A stretch of DNA of 64,000 bases from Caulobacter endophyticus (GCF_003116815.1 NZ_QDKQ01000076.1:1-64000), one strand, 5' to 3'. Shown: positions 42,869 through 51,722, counted from the first letter of the stretch. The notes: generated by a model not told the origin, from the letters alone. A program made the numbers and translations.

Positions 42869-43498
42869 CTACTGGCTCTTCTCTTCCCCGCCCATGAACC
42901 CCGGCAGGCTCCAGCCCAGCTTGATGGCGCCGGCGCGCAGGCAGAAGGCCGCCGTGAAGCCCGCGATCCCGGCCGGCCAGAACGGCACGCGCCACCACTG
43001 CAGGATGGCGAACACGGCCGCGCCAAGGAGGGCGGCGGTGATGTAGATCTCGCGGCGCAGCAGCAGGTTCGGCTCCTCCGCCAGCACGTCGCGCACCACC
43101 CCGCCGAAGGCCGTGGTGAGCACGCCCATGATCACCGAAGTGAAGGGATGCACGCCCAGGCTCAGGGCCTTGGCCGTGCCGACCACGGCGTAGGCGGCCA
43201 TGCCCAGGGCGTCGAGCCACAGCAGGGCCCGGAACCGCCAGCCCCGCTGGCCCAGCAGCCAGATCACCAGGGCCGCGGCCAGGCAGGCCAGGATATAGCC
43301 CGGCCGCTGGATCCAGAACACAGGCGCGCCGATCAGCAGGTCGCGCAGCGTGCCGCCGCCCACGCCGGTGATCGCGGCGAAGAAACCGAAGGTGATGATG
43401 TCGTGCTTTCGCCGCGCGGCCGCCAGCGCGCCGGTCGCGCCGAACACGGCGGCGGCGGCGTAGTCGAGCCAGAAAAGGGCGGCGGCCAAGGGATCCAT
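42869..43498 (-). CDS. TRIC-type cation channel family protein (YadS/UPF0126)
   Basis: This 209-aa protein has seven membrane segments in two UPF0126 repeats: FGATGALAAARRKHDIITFG with GVGGGTLRDLLIG, and the second VVGTAKALSLGVHPFTSVIMG with AFGGVVRDVLAEE. Bacterial homologues are trimeric, probably potassium-permeable channels. It ends convergent with the GFA gene and starts 114 bp from ftsY on the opposite strand. Confidence 0.88.
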   Translation of the reverse strand: MDPLAAALFWLDYAAAAVFGATGALAAARRKHDIITFGFFAAITGVGGGTLRDLLIGAPVFWIQRPGYILACLAAALVIWLLGQRGWRFRALLWLDALGMAAYAVVGTAKALSLGVHPFTSVIMGVLTTAFGGVVRDVLAEEPNLLLRREIYITAALLGAAVFAILQWWRVPFWPAGIAGFTAAFCLRAGAIKLGWSLPGFMGGEEKSQ

Positions 43499-43612
43499 GT
43501 TCTCTAAACGCCATGGTCGGAGCCCAAGCGCAACCGTTCCACCGTCGCCGCGCTAACCTCGAATCGTGAATCTCTTCTTCACTTTTCCCGCCGGGTCGCT
43601 ACAGGAGCGCGG

Positions 43613-44554
43613 ATGAGCGAAAAGCCCTCGCAGAAACAAGGCTGGTTCCAGCGTCTCACGGCCGGCCTCACCCGGTCGTCGCAGGCGATGACCGAGCAGG
43701 TGACCGGCGCCTTCACCAAGAAGCCGCTGGACCAGGAACAGCTGGACGCGCTGGAGGAGATGCTGATCGAGGCGGACCTGGGTCCGCAGATCGCCGCCCG
43801 CATCACCGACGCCTTCGGCAAGGCCCGCTTCGGCAAGGCCTCCAGCGACCGCGAGGTCAAGGAAGCCCTGGCCGAGCTGATCACCGCCGAGCTGGCCGAC
43901 CGCGAAGGCCGCTTCGATCCGCTCGACGGTCCGCGCCCCTATGTCGTGCTGTTCATCGGCGTCAACGGCTCGGGCAAGACCACCACCCTGGGCAAGATCG
44001 CCGCCGACCTGACCGAGAAAGGCGCCCGCGTCCTGATCGCCGCCGGCGACACCTTCCGCGCCGCCGCCGTCGAGCAGCTGAAGGTGTGGGCCGACCGGGC
44101 CGGCGCCGACTTCATGTCCAAGCCCACCGGCAGCGACGCCGCCGCCCTTGCCTTCGAGGCCGTCGAGCGGGCCAAGGCCGAGGGCTACGACGTCGTCCTG
44201 ATCGACACCGCCGGCCGCCTGCAGAACAAGCAGGGCCTGATGGACGAGCTCCTGAAGGTCATCCGCGTGGTCAAGAAGGTCGATCCCGACTACCCGCACG
44301 AGACCCTGCTGGTGCTCGACGCCACGGTCGGCCGCAACGCCCTTGCCCAGGAAAAGGTGTTCGGCAACAGCGTCGGCGTTTCGGGCATCGTCATGACCAA
44401 GCTGGACGGCACCGCCCGCGGCGGCGTGCTGATCCCCGTCGCCCGCGCCTCCGACAGTCCGATCAAGCTGATCGGCGTCGGCGAGGGCGTCGACGACCTG
44501 CAGCCGTTCGACGCGCGCGCCTTCTCGCGTTCGCTGGTCGGCCTGGAGGACTGA
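43613..44554 (+). CDS. ftsY: Signal recognition particle receptor FtsY
   Basis: This 313-aa SRP GTPase has a short basic N-terminus (no long acidic A domain, as in many alphaproteobacteria), the NG domain with GVNGSGKTTTLGKIA P-loop, DTFRAAAVEQL, DTAGRLQNK and TKLDGTARGG, and the closing GVGEGVDDLQPFDA. It pairs with Ffh from the same window to deliver nascent membrane proteins. Followed 4 bp later by ispZ. Confidence 0.98.
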   Translation: MSEKPSQKQGWFQRLTAGLTRSSQAMTEQVTGAFTKKPLDQEQLDALEEMLIEADLGPQIAARITDAFGKARFGKASSDREVKEALAELITAELADREGRFDPLDGPRPYVVLFIGVNGSGKTTTLGKIAADLTEKGARVLIAAGDTFRAAAVEQLKVWADRAGADFMSKPTGSDAAALAFEAVERAKAEGYDVVLIDTAGRLQNKQGLMDELLKVIRVVKKVDPDYPHETLLVLDATVGRNALAQEKVFGNSVGVSGIVMTKLDGTARGGVLIPVARASDSPIKLIGVGEGVDDLQPFDARAFSRSLVGLED

Positions 44555-44558
44555 TCCC

Positions 44559-45167
44559 GTGACGCAGCCCACCTCCGAAGCCAAGAAGAAGTCCGCCTGG
44601 GTGCGCACCGCCGTCGACTACGGCGCGCCGATCGCCTTCGCCGTCACCTATTTCGTCACCAAGAACTTCCAGACCGCCACCTGGGTGCTGGTCGCCGCCT
44701 CGGCCCTGGCCCTGGCCGTCGGCTACGCCGTCGAACGGCGGGTGGCCCTGCTGCCGCTGTTCTCGGGCGTCATGGCCCTGGTGTTCGGGGTGCTGGGCCT
44801 CGTTTTCCACAGCGACGTGTTCGTGAAGATCAAGGTCACCGTCGTGAACGGCGCCCTGGCGGCCTTCATGGTCGGCGGCGTGTTCCTGGGCCGCGCGCCG
44901 CTGAAGGCGCTGATGGGCGAGGCGCTGCACATGTCGGACGCCGCCTGGCGGACCCTGACCCTGCGCTATGGCGGCTATTTCGCCCTGGCGGCCATCGCCA
45001 ACGAAGTGGTGCGCCTGACCCAGGACACCCCCACCTGGGTGAAGTTCCGCATCGCCCTGCTGCCGCTGGCGATCGTCTTCTCACTGACCCAGACGCCCTT
45101 CATCATGAAGCACATGGCCAAGCCGGACGACCAGAAGACCCCCGAGCCGCCCGACGCCGGCTTCTGA
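44559..45167 (+). CDS. ispZ: Inner membrane septation protein A (IspZ/YciB)
   Basis: GTG-started 202-aa protein with five membrane segments, opening with a basic Lys stretch then VDYGAPIAFAVTYFVTKNF. FHSDVFVKIKVTVVNGALAAF and RYGGYFALAAIANEVVR match IspZ/YciB. Family members influence envelope stability and septation. A GGAGG inside the end of ftsY serves as its ribosome site. Ends in a Pro/Asp-rich tail before a repeat. Confidence 0.9.
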   Translation: MTQPTSEAKKKSAWVRTAVDYGAPIAFAVTYFVTKNFQTATWVLVAASALALAVGYAVERRVALLPLFSGVMALVFGVLGLVFHSDVFVKIKVTVVNGALAAFMVGGVFLGRAPLKALMGEALHMSDAAWRTLTLRYGGYFALAAIANEVVRLTQDTPTWVKFRIALLPLAIVFSLTQTPFIMKHMAKPDDQKTPEPPDAGF

Positions 45168-45180
45168 TCCGCCTGCGACG

Positions 45181-45221
45181 CCCCTCAGTCGCTTCGCGAC
45201 AGCTCCCCAAAGGGAAGCATC
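45181..45221. repeat. Type A mosaic repeat between ispZ and the MarR gene
   Basis: Contains CCCCTCAGTCGC, the GTCGCTTCGCGAC hairpin and CTCCCCAAAGGGAAG, matching type A repeats at 9.4 and 56.4 kb. It directly follows ispZ and could end its transcript. Confidence 0.65.
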
Positions 45222-45303
45222 TACCGACCACGGACCATCTGTCGTCAAACCGACGCGTTGGCGTGCTAGCTGGACGTCCGTCAGCGGAAATGGGGCGGAC
45301 GAC

Positions 45304-45873
45304 ATGGCCAAGCACAAGAGTGACAAGGGCGCAACGCGCGAGGTCGGGGTGCTGGACCGCTCGCCCAGCCACCTGCTGCACCGGGTGCTGCAGACCGCCC
45401 TCGACATCTATGTGGAAGAGACCGGCGCCGGCGGAATCACCCAGCGCCAGTTCGCGGTTCTGGCCGCCGTGGCCCAGCATGAGGGCGTCACCCAGACGGG
45501 CCTGGTGAAGGCCACCGGCATCGACCGCTCGACCCTGGCCGACATGGTCGCCCGGATGATCGCCAAGGGCCACCTGGAACGTCAGCGTTCGGAACAGGAC
45601 GCCCGCGCCAACTCCGTGCGCCTTACCGAGGCCGGCCGCCTGATCCTGGAAGAGAGCCTGCCGCGCGTGGCCGCCGCCGACGCCCGCATCCTGTCGCTGC
45701 TGAAGGCCAGCAAGCGCGACGGCTTCCTCGACCTGCTGGCCGAGATGGCCGCTGTCGACCTGACCGCGCCCCGTCCCGAGCCGAAGGTCAAGAAGCCCAA
45801 GGCCGAAAAGGCCGACAAGCCGAAAAAGGAAAAGAAGGCCAAGAAGGACAAGGACGCCAAGAAGGCGGCCTGA
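45304..45873 (+). CDS. MarR-family regulator with Lys-rich tail
   Basis: This 189-aa protein has the MarR winged helix: TQRQFAVLAAVAQHEGVTQTGL, KATGIDRSTLADMVARMIAKG and a wing (RQRSEQDARANSVRLTEAG), flanked by dimerisation helices. Typical MarR proteins are 140-150 aa. From about residue 155 a tail of Lys/Asp/Ala repeats (KPKAEKADKPKKEKKAK) follows, which could bind DNA nonspecifically like histone H1. Ligand and target unknown. Confidence 0.88.
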   Translation: MAKHKSDKGATREVGVLDRSPSHLLHRVLQTALDIYVEETGAGGITQRQFAVLAAVAQHEGVTQTGLVKATGIDRSTLADMVARMIAKGHLERQRSEQDARANSVRLTEAGRLILEESLPRVAAADARILSLLKASKRDGFLDLLAEMAAVDLTAPRPEPKVKKPKAEKADKPKKEKKAKKDKDAKKAA

Positions 45874-46035
45874 TCCCGGCTTTCATCCCGCCCCTTGCGC
45901 GAAACCTCCGCTGTCCGGCGGCGTTCCTCTCAGCCCCAACCTGAACGGCCCTTCATCGCAGCGCCGGAAAACGGCCCTTCCATGGCCTTTCCCGCGACGC
46001 GCGCACAGGGCAAAGGTGGAGGTGAAGGAGTTCGC

Positions 46036-46686
46036 ATGACGCAGACCACTACGAACCGTCGCACCCTGATCGCCGCCGGCGGCGCGGGCCTGATGGCCGC
46101 CGCCTTCGGCATGCCGGCGCTGGCCCAGGAGCTGTCGGACGAGGACAAGGCGCTGATCGCCAGGGCCACGGCCTATATCCAGGGCCTGACCAACGCCAAG
46201 GGCCGCTTCGTCCAGACCGATCCGCGCGGCGTGACCACCCAGGGCACCCTGTGGCTGCAGCGTCCGGGCAAGGCCCGCTTCGAGTACGATGGCCCCAACG
46301 GCCTGCTGGTCGTCAGCAACGGCAACAACGTCAACATCTTCGACAGTCGCCTGAAGACCTTCGAAAGCTATCCGCTGAGCCGCACGCCCCTGGCCTTGCT
46401 GCTGGCGCGCGAAGTGCGCCTGGATCGCGGCGTGAAGATCACCAGCGTGCGCAAGCTGGCCGACGGCTTCACGATCGTCGCCCAGGACGCGCGCCGCCAG
46501 ACCCTGGGCCGGCTGGAAATGAACTTCAGCAGCGAACCCGAGCTGATCGGCTGGACCATCAGTGACGTGAAGGGCGGCCAGACCCGCGTGCGGCTGTCGG
46601 GCCTGGAGAAGGTTGGAGCCATCGATCCCAAGCTGTTCGTGCTGACCGATCCGCGCCGCCGCACCGGCAAGCCGGCCACCGGCTGA
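46036..46686 (+). CDS. lolA: Outer-membrane lipoprotein carrier LolA-type
   Basis: This 216-aa protein starts with a Tat-like signal (TNRRTLIAAGGAGLMAAAFG, cut near ALAQE) and shows the LolA fold: NAKGRFVQTDPRGVTTQGTLWLQRPGKARFEYD (the hallmark G-x-W-x-x-R-P-x-R-F-x-Y) and EMNFSSEPELIGWTISDVKGGQTRVRL. It ferries lipoproteins from LolCDE to LolB. Strong GAAGGAG site. A Tat rather than Sec signal is a mild oddity. Confidence 0.93.
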   Translation: MTQTTTNRRTLIAAGGAGLMAAAFGMPALAQELSDEDKALIARATAYIQGLTNAKGRFVQTDPRGVTTQGTLWLQRPGKARFEYDGPNGLLVVSNGNNVNIFDSRLKTFESYPLSRTPLALLLAREVRLDRGVKITSVRKLADGFTIVAQDARRQTLGRLEMNFSSEPELIGWTISDVKGGQTRVRLSGLEKVGAIDPKLFVLTDPRRRTGKPATG

Positions 46687-46706
46687 CACCGTGCGAGCCG
46701 GTCGGT

Positions 46707-46723
46707 TTGTGACATTCTCACAA
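46707..46723. promoter_or_regulatory. Inverted repeat TTGTGA-N5-TCACAA
   Basis: Perfect 6-5-6 dyad just after lolA, reminiscent of CRP/FNR-family sites but with a 5-nt rather than 6-nt spacer between the TGTGA halves. It lies upstream of the candidate small RNA region. Regulator unknown. Confidence 0.35.
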
Positions 46724-46749
46724 CATGCAATAGATAAGCTGTTTTTCAC

Positions 46750-46903
46750 TTGACTAAAAGTTTCTGCGTGGCACTTTTATCACGCATGGCGATGAGCGCC
46801 CGACCCGCTCTTCGCAAACCGTGCCGGATCTATCCCCTCCCGGCGGCGGCATGAGAGACCTGACTTTCGCCCGGACGCCTCGCGTGTCCGGGCGTTTTTC
46901 TTT
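46750..46903 (+). ncRNA. Candidate small RNA or long 3' leader ending in an intrinsic terminator
   Basis: In the 250-bp gap between lolA and xth, a TTGACT box near 46751 is followed by a hairpin (TGCGTG / CACGCA around 46766-46787), a TGCCGG...CGGCA pairing (around 46825-46850) and then a perfect Rho-independent terminator: CGCCCGGAC (46868-46876) / GTCCGGGCG (46886-46894) plus TTTTTCTTT (46895-46903). The terminator is 180 nt past lolA and 33 nt before xth, so it ends either lolA's transcript or a separate small RNA. I could not match it to 6S, 4.5S or tmRNA. Confidence 0.35.
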
Positions 46904-46936
46904 GTGGTCGGCGTGCGGTGCAGGTAGGGGAGCGGC

Positions 46937-47743
46937 ATGCGCCTCCGTATCGCCACCTGGAACGTCAATTCCGTCCGCCTTCGCGCCGAACAGGCCGCTC
47001 GTTTCGTCGACGAGCAGGCCCCCGATGTCCTGTGCATGCAGGAGATCAAGTGTCAGGACGGCGAGTTCCCGCGCGAGGCCTTCGAGGCCATGGGCCTCCC
47101 GCACATCAAGATCGCCGGTCAGAAGGGCTGGCACGGCGTGGCCATCGCCTCGCGCCTGCCGATCGAGGACACGCCCACCCTGATGAACTGCCGCGAGGGC
47201 CATGCCCGCTGCGTGGCCGTGAAGGTGGCCGGCGTCGAGATCCAGAACTTCTACATCCCGGCGGGCGGCGATCTGCCCGATCGCGTCGCCAACCCGAAGT
47301 TCGACCACAAGCTTGATTTCTACGAGACCCTGACCGCCGCCCTGAAGAAGCGCGATCCCAAGGCGCCGCTGATCGTCACCGGCGACCTGAACATCGCGCC
47401 AGGCGAGAACGACGTCTGGAGCCATCGCCAGATGCTGAAGGTGGTCAGCCACACCCCGGCCGAGCTGGAAGCCTTCGACGCCATGATCAAGTCGATGGAC
47501 CTGCTGGACCTGCCGCGACTGGCCACGCCCGAGCCGGAAAAGCTGTTTTCCTGGTGGAGCTACCGCGCCGCCGACTTCCGCAAGTCCAACCGCGGCCTCC
47601 GGTTGGACCACATCCTGGCCAGCCCGGGCCTGCGCGAGGCGGCGATCGTCGATGGCAAAGTCTCGTCCCAGGTGCACGACACGGTGCGCGAATGGGAACG
47701 TCCCAGCGACCACGCCCCAGTGACGGCGGATCTGAAGATCTAA
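46937..47743 (+). CDS. xth: Exodeoxyribonuclease III
   Basis: This 268-aa EEP-family enzyme has IATWNVNSVR, the metal Glu in CMQEIKCQD, Tyr in NFYIPAGG, VTGDLNIAPG, and the catalytic LRLDHILAS with PSDHAPV. It is an AP endonuclease and 3'-5' exonuclease for base-excision repair. A terminator ends 33 bp upstream and GGGGAG precedes the ATG. It converges on dnaQ with a gap of only 34 bp. Confidence 0.95.
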   Translation: MRLRIATWNVNSVRLRAEQAARFVDEQAPDVLCMQEIKCQDGEFPREAFEAMGLPHIKIAGQKGWHGVAIASRLPIEDTPTLMNCREGHARCVAVKVAGVEIQNFYIPAGGDLPDRVANPKFDHKLDFYETLTAALKKRDPKAPLIVTGDLNIAPGENDVWSHRQMLKVVSHTPAELEAFDAMIKSMDLLDLPRLATPEPEKLFSWWSYRAADFRKSNRGLRLDHILASPGLREAAIVDGKVSSQVHDTVREWERPSDHAPVTADLKI

Positions 47744-47777
47744 AGGCGAGACCGCCCCTTTTCCACCTTCTCCCCGG

Positions 47778-48503
47778 CTACTCCGCCGGCGGCGAAGCCA
47801 GTTCCGGCAGGTCGAACTTCAGCCAGACGGCCTTGTCCTTGAGGGTCGATTTCACCCAGTCGGCGTGCACGGCGCGTTCGGCCTCGGTCGAGCGGAAGGG
47901 CAGGGGACGCGGACGGGCGCCGTAGCCGCCGGCGCGGGCGGCGCTGGTGGCCGTGGCCGCCACGGCATGGGTCAGTTCGAGCGCGCGCTCCTTGCCGCCC
48001 TGCAGTTCGAGATAGACCTCGGCCAGCAGGTGGGAGTCGATCAGCGCCCCGTGCTTGTCGCGGCTGTCGAGGCTGATCTTGAACCGCTTGCAGAGCGCGT
48101 CGAGCGAGTTGTACATGCCCGGGAAGCGCTTCTTGGCCATGGCCAGGGTGTCGACCCAGCGCTCTTCCGGCAGCGGCGGGCGGCCGCACTTCTCCAGCTC
48201 GAAATTGACGAAGCTGCGGTCGAACGAGGCGTTGTGGGCGACGACGACGCTGTCGCCGACGAAGTCCAGGAACTTGTCGGCGATCTCGTGGAACTTCGGC
48301 TTGCCGGCCAGGAAGGCGGCCGAGAGGCCGTGCACCTTCTCGGCCTCGGCCGGCATGTCGCGCAGCGGGTCGCAATATTCGTGGAACGAGCGGCCGGTGG
48401 GCATGTAGTCCACGACCTCGATGCAGCCGATTTCGACCAGGCGGTCGCCCGTCTTCGGATCGAAGCCGGTGGTTTCGGTGTCGAGGATGATTTCCCGGGC
48501 CAT
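47778..48503 (-). CDS. dnaQ: DNA polymerase III epsilon subunit (proofreading)
   Basis: This 241-aa 3'-5' exonuclease has Exo I REIILDTETTGFD, Exo II VVAHNASFDRSFVN and Exo III DKHGALIDSHLLAEVY. It proofreads the replicative polymerase. It is the last of the leftward run ppsR-maf-aroE-coaE-dnaQ; the gap to coaE is 31 bp. GAAAGGTC precedes the ATG. The C-terminal third is Ala-rich and less conserved, as usual. Confidence 0.97.
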   Translation of the reverse strand: MAREIILDTETTGFDPKTGDRLVEIGCIEVVDYMPTGRSFHEYCDPLRDMPAEAEKVHGLSAAFLAGKPKFHEIADKFLDFVGDSVVVAHNASFDRSFVNFELEKCGRPPLPEERWVDTLAMAKKRFPGMYNSLDALCKRFKISLDSRDKHGALIDSHLLAEVYLELQGGKERALELTHAVAATATSAARAGGYGARPRPLPFRSTEAERAVHADWVKSTLKDKAVWLKFDLPELASPPAE

Positions 48504-48534
48504 GACCTTTCAATGGGCCGGTTCGACTCCGGCA

Positions 48535-49134
48535 TCAAGCTTGGGCGGAGGTTCTCAACAGGGTCAGGATGTCGCGCACCTGGTCGCGGGCGGCGTCCAG
48601 CCCCCGGCCCGTATCCACCACGAAGTCGGCGCGGGCGCGCTTTTCGGCGTCGGGCAGCTGGCGGGCCAGGATCGCTTCGAACTTTTCGGCCGTCATGCCG
48701 GGGCGGGCCAGCACTCGCTCGCGCTGGACGTCTGCGGGTGCGCTGACCACCACCACCTTGTGGACGTTCTTCTGGCCGCCGGTCTCGAAGAGCAACGGCA
48801 CGTCGAGCACGACGATATCGTGGCCATCCCTTTCGGCCTTCTCGAAGAAGCCGATCCGATGGGCGCCGACCAACGGGTGAACGATGGCCTCGAGCTTTTC
48901 CAGCGCCTCCGGATCACCAACCACCTGGGCGCTGAGCCGCGCGCGGTCGATCGCGCCATCCACCACGACCCCGGGGAAGGCCGCCTCGACCGGCGCCACG
49001 GCCGCTCCGCCCACCGCATAGAGCGCGTGCACGGCGGCGTCGGAATCGTAGACGGGCGCGCCTTCGGCTTCGAACATCTTGGCCGTGGTCGACTTGCCCA
49101 TGCCGATGGAGCCGGTGAGGCCGAGAATGATCAC
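48535..49134 (-). CDS. coaE: Dephospho-CoA kinase
   Basis: This 199-aa P-loop kinase ([19 protein letters not shown]) performs the last step of coenzyme A synthesis. The CoA-binding [10 protein letters not shown] segment and VHPLVGAHR lid are present. It starts at GTG, overlapping the aroE stop by four bases (GTGA). Confidence 0.96.
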   Translation of the reverse strand: MIILGLTGSIGMGKSTTAKMFEAEGAPVYDSDAAVHALYAVGGAAVAPVEAAFPGVVVDGAIDRARLSAQVVGDPEALEKLEAIVHPLVGAHRIGFFEKAERDGHDIVVLDVPLLFETGGQKNVHKVVVVSAPADVQRERVLARPGMTAEKFEAILARQLPDAEKRARADFVVDTGRGLDAARDQVRDILTLLRTSAQA

Positions 49135-49994
49135 TTGGAGCCTTCCCCCAGATGCGCCAGGGCGACGGCGCGAACGTCGACGTCCGTCGGCGGCGCCTGG
49201 CCGAAGAAGGCCTCGAACGACGGCGCGGCCTGCAGCAGCAGCATTTCCAGGCCGTCCACCGTGGGCCGGCCGGCGGCCTCGGCGCGGGCCAGGAACTCGG
49301 TGCGCAGCGGCTTGTAGACCATGTCCATGACCACGCAGCCTTCCGGCGTCAGCGTCAGGTCGGCCGGCGGGCCGTCGCCGCCGCCCAGGCCGAGCGAGGT
49401 TGCGTTGATCACCAGGCCGGCATCGGCCAGCAGGGCGGGAAGCTCGTCCTCGCCGGCGGCGGTCACCTTCTCCCCAAGGGCGCTGGCGATGGCCTGGGCC
49501 TTGGCGACCGTGCGGTTGACGATGCGCACCATCGGCGCGCCGGCCAGCAGCAGGGCCGCCGCCGCGCCCCGCGCCGCGCCGCCAGCGCCGAGGATCACCA
49601 CCGGCGCGGCCGAAACGTCGAAGGCCGGCGCCTGGGCGGCGATCGCGCCCAGAAGGCCCGGACCATCGGTGTTGTCGGCGAAGATCGTGCCGTCTTCGCG
49701 GAAACGCAGAAGATTGGCCGCCCCGGCCAGCCGCGCCAGGTCGCTGGCCTCGTCGGCGCAGGCCAGCGCTCTCTCCTTGAAGGGGATGGTGACGTTGAGG
49801 CCCCGGATCACGCCGCCCCGAAAGCCGTTCACGAAGGCCTCGAACCGCTCTTCGGCCGGGCCCATCGGCACATAGGCGCCGTCGATCCCGGCGGCGGCCA
49901 GCCAGGCGTTATGCAGCAGCGGGCTCATCGAATGGACGATCGGCTGTCCACAGACGCCGGCCACCAGGGCCTGGCCGGTAATCTTGAAACTCAT
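49131..49994 (-). CDS. aroE: Shikimate dehydrogenase (NADP+)
   Basis: This 287-aa enzyme reduces dehydroshikimate in aromatic amino acid synthesis. The substrate site reads [13 protein letters not shown] and NVTIPFKE (catalytic Lys), and the cofactor loop [14 protein letters not shown] with [10 protein letters not shown] indicates NADP. ATGA overlap with maf upstream and GTGA with coaE downstream. Confidence 0.96.
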   Translation of the reverse strand: MSFKITGQALVAGVCGQPIVHSMSPLLHNAWLAAAGIDGAYVPMGPAEERFEAFVNGFRGGVIRGLNVTIPFKERALACADEASDLARLAGAANLLRFREDGTIFADNTDGPGLLGAIAAQAPAFDVSAAPVVILGAGGAARGAAAALLLAGAPMVRIVNRTVAKAQAIASALGEKVTAAGEDELPALLADAGLVINATSLGLGGGDGPPADLTLTPEGCVVMDMVYKPLRTEFLARAEAAGRPTVDGLEMLLLQAAPSFEAFFGQAPPTDVDVRAVALAHLGEGSK

Positions 49995-50596
49995 GCCTGG
50001 AGGGCTCCGTGCAGGCGCAGGAAGTCGAGCAGGCCGGTCATCGGCAGCCCGAGGATGGTGAAGTAGTCGCCGTCTATACGGTCGAACATCTGCAGGCCTT
50101 CACCCTCCAGCATGTAGCAGCCGACAGACGACAGGATCTGTTCGCCGTTGCGCTCCAGATAGCCGTCGAGCCAGGCCTCGCTGAACGGCCGCACCGACAG
50201 CTTGGCGGTCTCGACGATCCGCCAGATCGGCTGGCCGTCGCGAGCCACCACGACGCCCGAATGCAGCTTGTGGATTTCTCCACGCAACTCCAGCAGGCGA
50301 GCCCGTGCGGCTTCCAGGGTGTCGACCTTGTCGAACAGCCGGCCCTTCAGCTCCAGGGTCTGGTCTGAGCCGATCACGAGGCCGGGGCGCCTGTGGGAAA
50401 CCTTGACCGCCTTCATCTCGGCCAGGGCGTCGGCCACGTCGCGCGGCGTGACCTCTTCGGCCAGCAGGCCGGCCTTGGCGGCTTCTTCGTCCACACCCGA
50501 GGCCACGGCCTCGAACGGCACGCCGGCGTTCCTGAGGATGGTCTGGCGGGTCCAGCTGGTGGACGCCAGGACGATGGGGAGGGCGGAGGCGCTCAT
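49991..50596 (-). CDS. maf: Maf/YhdE-family nucleotide pyrophosphatase
   Basis: This 201-aa protein has the Maf opening [22 protein letters not shown] and the motifs [13 protein letters not shown] and [24 protein letters not shown]. These enzymes hydrolyse non-canonical nucleoside triphosphates such as dTTP/UTP/m7GTP analogues. It overlaps ppsR's stop by four bases. Confidence 0.93.
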   Translation of the reverse strand: MSASALPIVLASTSWTRQTILRNAGVPFEAVASGVDEEAAKAGLLAEEVTPRDVADALAEMKAVKVSHRRPGLVIGSDQTLELKGRLFDKVDTLEAARARLLELRGEIHKLHSGVVVARDGQPIWRIVETAKLSVRPFSEAWLDGYLERNGEQILSSVGCYMLEGEGLQMFDRIDGDYFTILGLPMTGLLDFLRLHGALQA

Positions 50597-51495
50597 CCGA
50601 GCACCTCGACCTGGCCCCGGCCGCCCGACAGCAGGTTGATGATCGCCGCGGCGGTCTCTTCCACAGAGCGGCGGGTGACGTCGATGATCGGCCAGCCGTT
50701 CTTCTCGAACAGGCGGCGGGCGGCGATGATCTCGGCCCGCACGCTGTCGGTGTCGATATAATCGCTCTCTCTATTCTCCTTGAGAGACAGCAGTCGGTTG
50801 CGGCGGATCTGGATCAGCCGCTCGGGCGTGGTCATCAGGCCCACGATCAGGGTGTTCTTCAGCTCGAACAGCTGCTCGGGCGGCGCACGGCCCGGCACCA
50901 GCGGCACATTGGCGGCGCGCACCCCGCGGTGGGCCAGATAGATGCAGGTGGGCGTCTTGGACGTGCGCGACACGCCCACCAGGATCACATCGGCCTGGGT
51001 CAGGTCCTGGCCGCCCTGGCCGTCATCGTGGGCGATGGCGTAGTCGAGGGCTTCGATGCGGTCGAAATAGTCGTTGTTGAGCGCGTGCTGCGCGCCCACG
51101 CGCGTGGAGATCTTGGCCCCCAGGTAGCGCGACATGGCGCTGACCACGGGGTCGAGGGCCGCGATGCACGGCATGTCGAGCTTGCGGCAGCCTTCTTCCA
51201 GCGCCGAGCGGAGGTTGGGGTCGATGATGGTGTGCATGACCACCCCCGGCGCCCCGGCGATCTCCTCCAGCGCCCGATCCAGCTGCCGGATGGAACGCAC
51301 CAGCGCATAGATGTGTTCGATAGGCAGGATATCGGTGAACCGTGCACAGACCGCCCGCGCCATGGCGTTCAAGGTCTCGCCCGTGGAGTCCGAAACCAGG
51401 TGGATATGGAAGTAGGTCGCGAACCGCGCGGTGTGGCGATCGGCCTCAGGCGACGCACTGTCCTGTGGATCATCCGTTAAGGGTTGCTTTACCAC
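50593..51495 (-). CDS. ppsR: Pyruvate, water dikinase/PPDK regulatory protein (DUF299)
   Basis: This bifunctional kinase/pyrophosphorylase controls PEP synthase or pyruvate phosphate dikinase. Signature pieces: YFHIHLVSDSTGETLNAMARAVC, the P-loop-like VGVSRTSKTPTCIYLAHRG and PLVPGRAPPEQLFEL. Start taken at GTG 51495 (protein 300 aa) because AGAAGG is eight bases before it; the open frame extends to 51591, but that part is not protein-like and overlaps the origin. In C. crescentus the equivalent gene borders the replication origin. It is the first gene of the operon running to dnaQ. Confidence 0.93.
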   Translation of the reverse strand: MVKQPLTDDPQDSASPEADRHTARFATYFHIHLVSDSTGETLNAMARAVCARFTDILPIEHIYALVRSIRQLDRALEEIAGAPGVVMHTIIDPNLRSALEEGCRKLDMPCIAALDPVVSAMSRYLGAKISTRVGAQHALNNDYFDRIEALDYAIAHDDGQGGQDLTQADVILVGVSRTSKTPTCIYLAHRGVRAANVPLVPGRAPPEQLFELKNTLIVGLMTTPERLIQIRRNRLLSLKENRESDYIDTDSVRAEIIAARRLFEKNGWPIIDVTRRSVEETAAAIINLLSGGRGQVEVLG

Positions 51496-51666
51496 TCTGG
51501 GAGCCTTCTGGGGACAAGCGGGCGCCAAATGCGCCCCAGCGCGACGCTGCGCCGCGCCCCTGTGATAAACGGCCTCATTGACGCCGGACAATCCCCAGCT
51601 TGAACCTGCCTACCGGGACCTGTGCCCGAGCGTTGTCCCGCGCTTGTGGAAAGTCCTAATGGATGG

Positions 51667-51681
51667 TTAATTTACCATTCA
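51667..51681. promoter_or_regulatory. CtrA-like binding site in the origin
   Basis: TTAA-N7-TTCA, one base off the CtrA consensus TTAA-N7-TTAA. In Caulobacter CtrA binding in the origin represses replication in swarmer cells. A second imperfect copy (TTAA-N7-TTTA) lies at 51477-51491. Confidence 0.5.
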
Positions 51682-51722
51682 CCATCGTCTGGGTTTCGTA
51701 AGGAATCCGATGGGTTGGAAGC

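Noticed and set aside
48517-48533. tRNA T-arm-like sequence (GCCGG-TTCGACT-CCGGC) between dnaQ and coaE
   Set aside because: No matching acceptor, D-arm or anticodon arm upstream; probably chance in GC-rich DNA.
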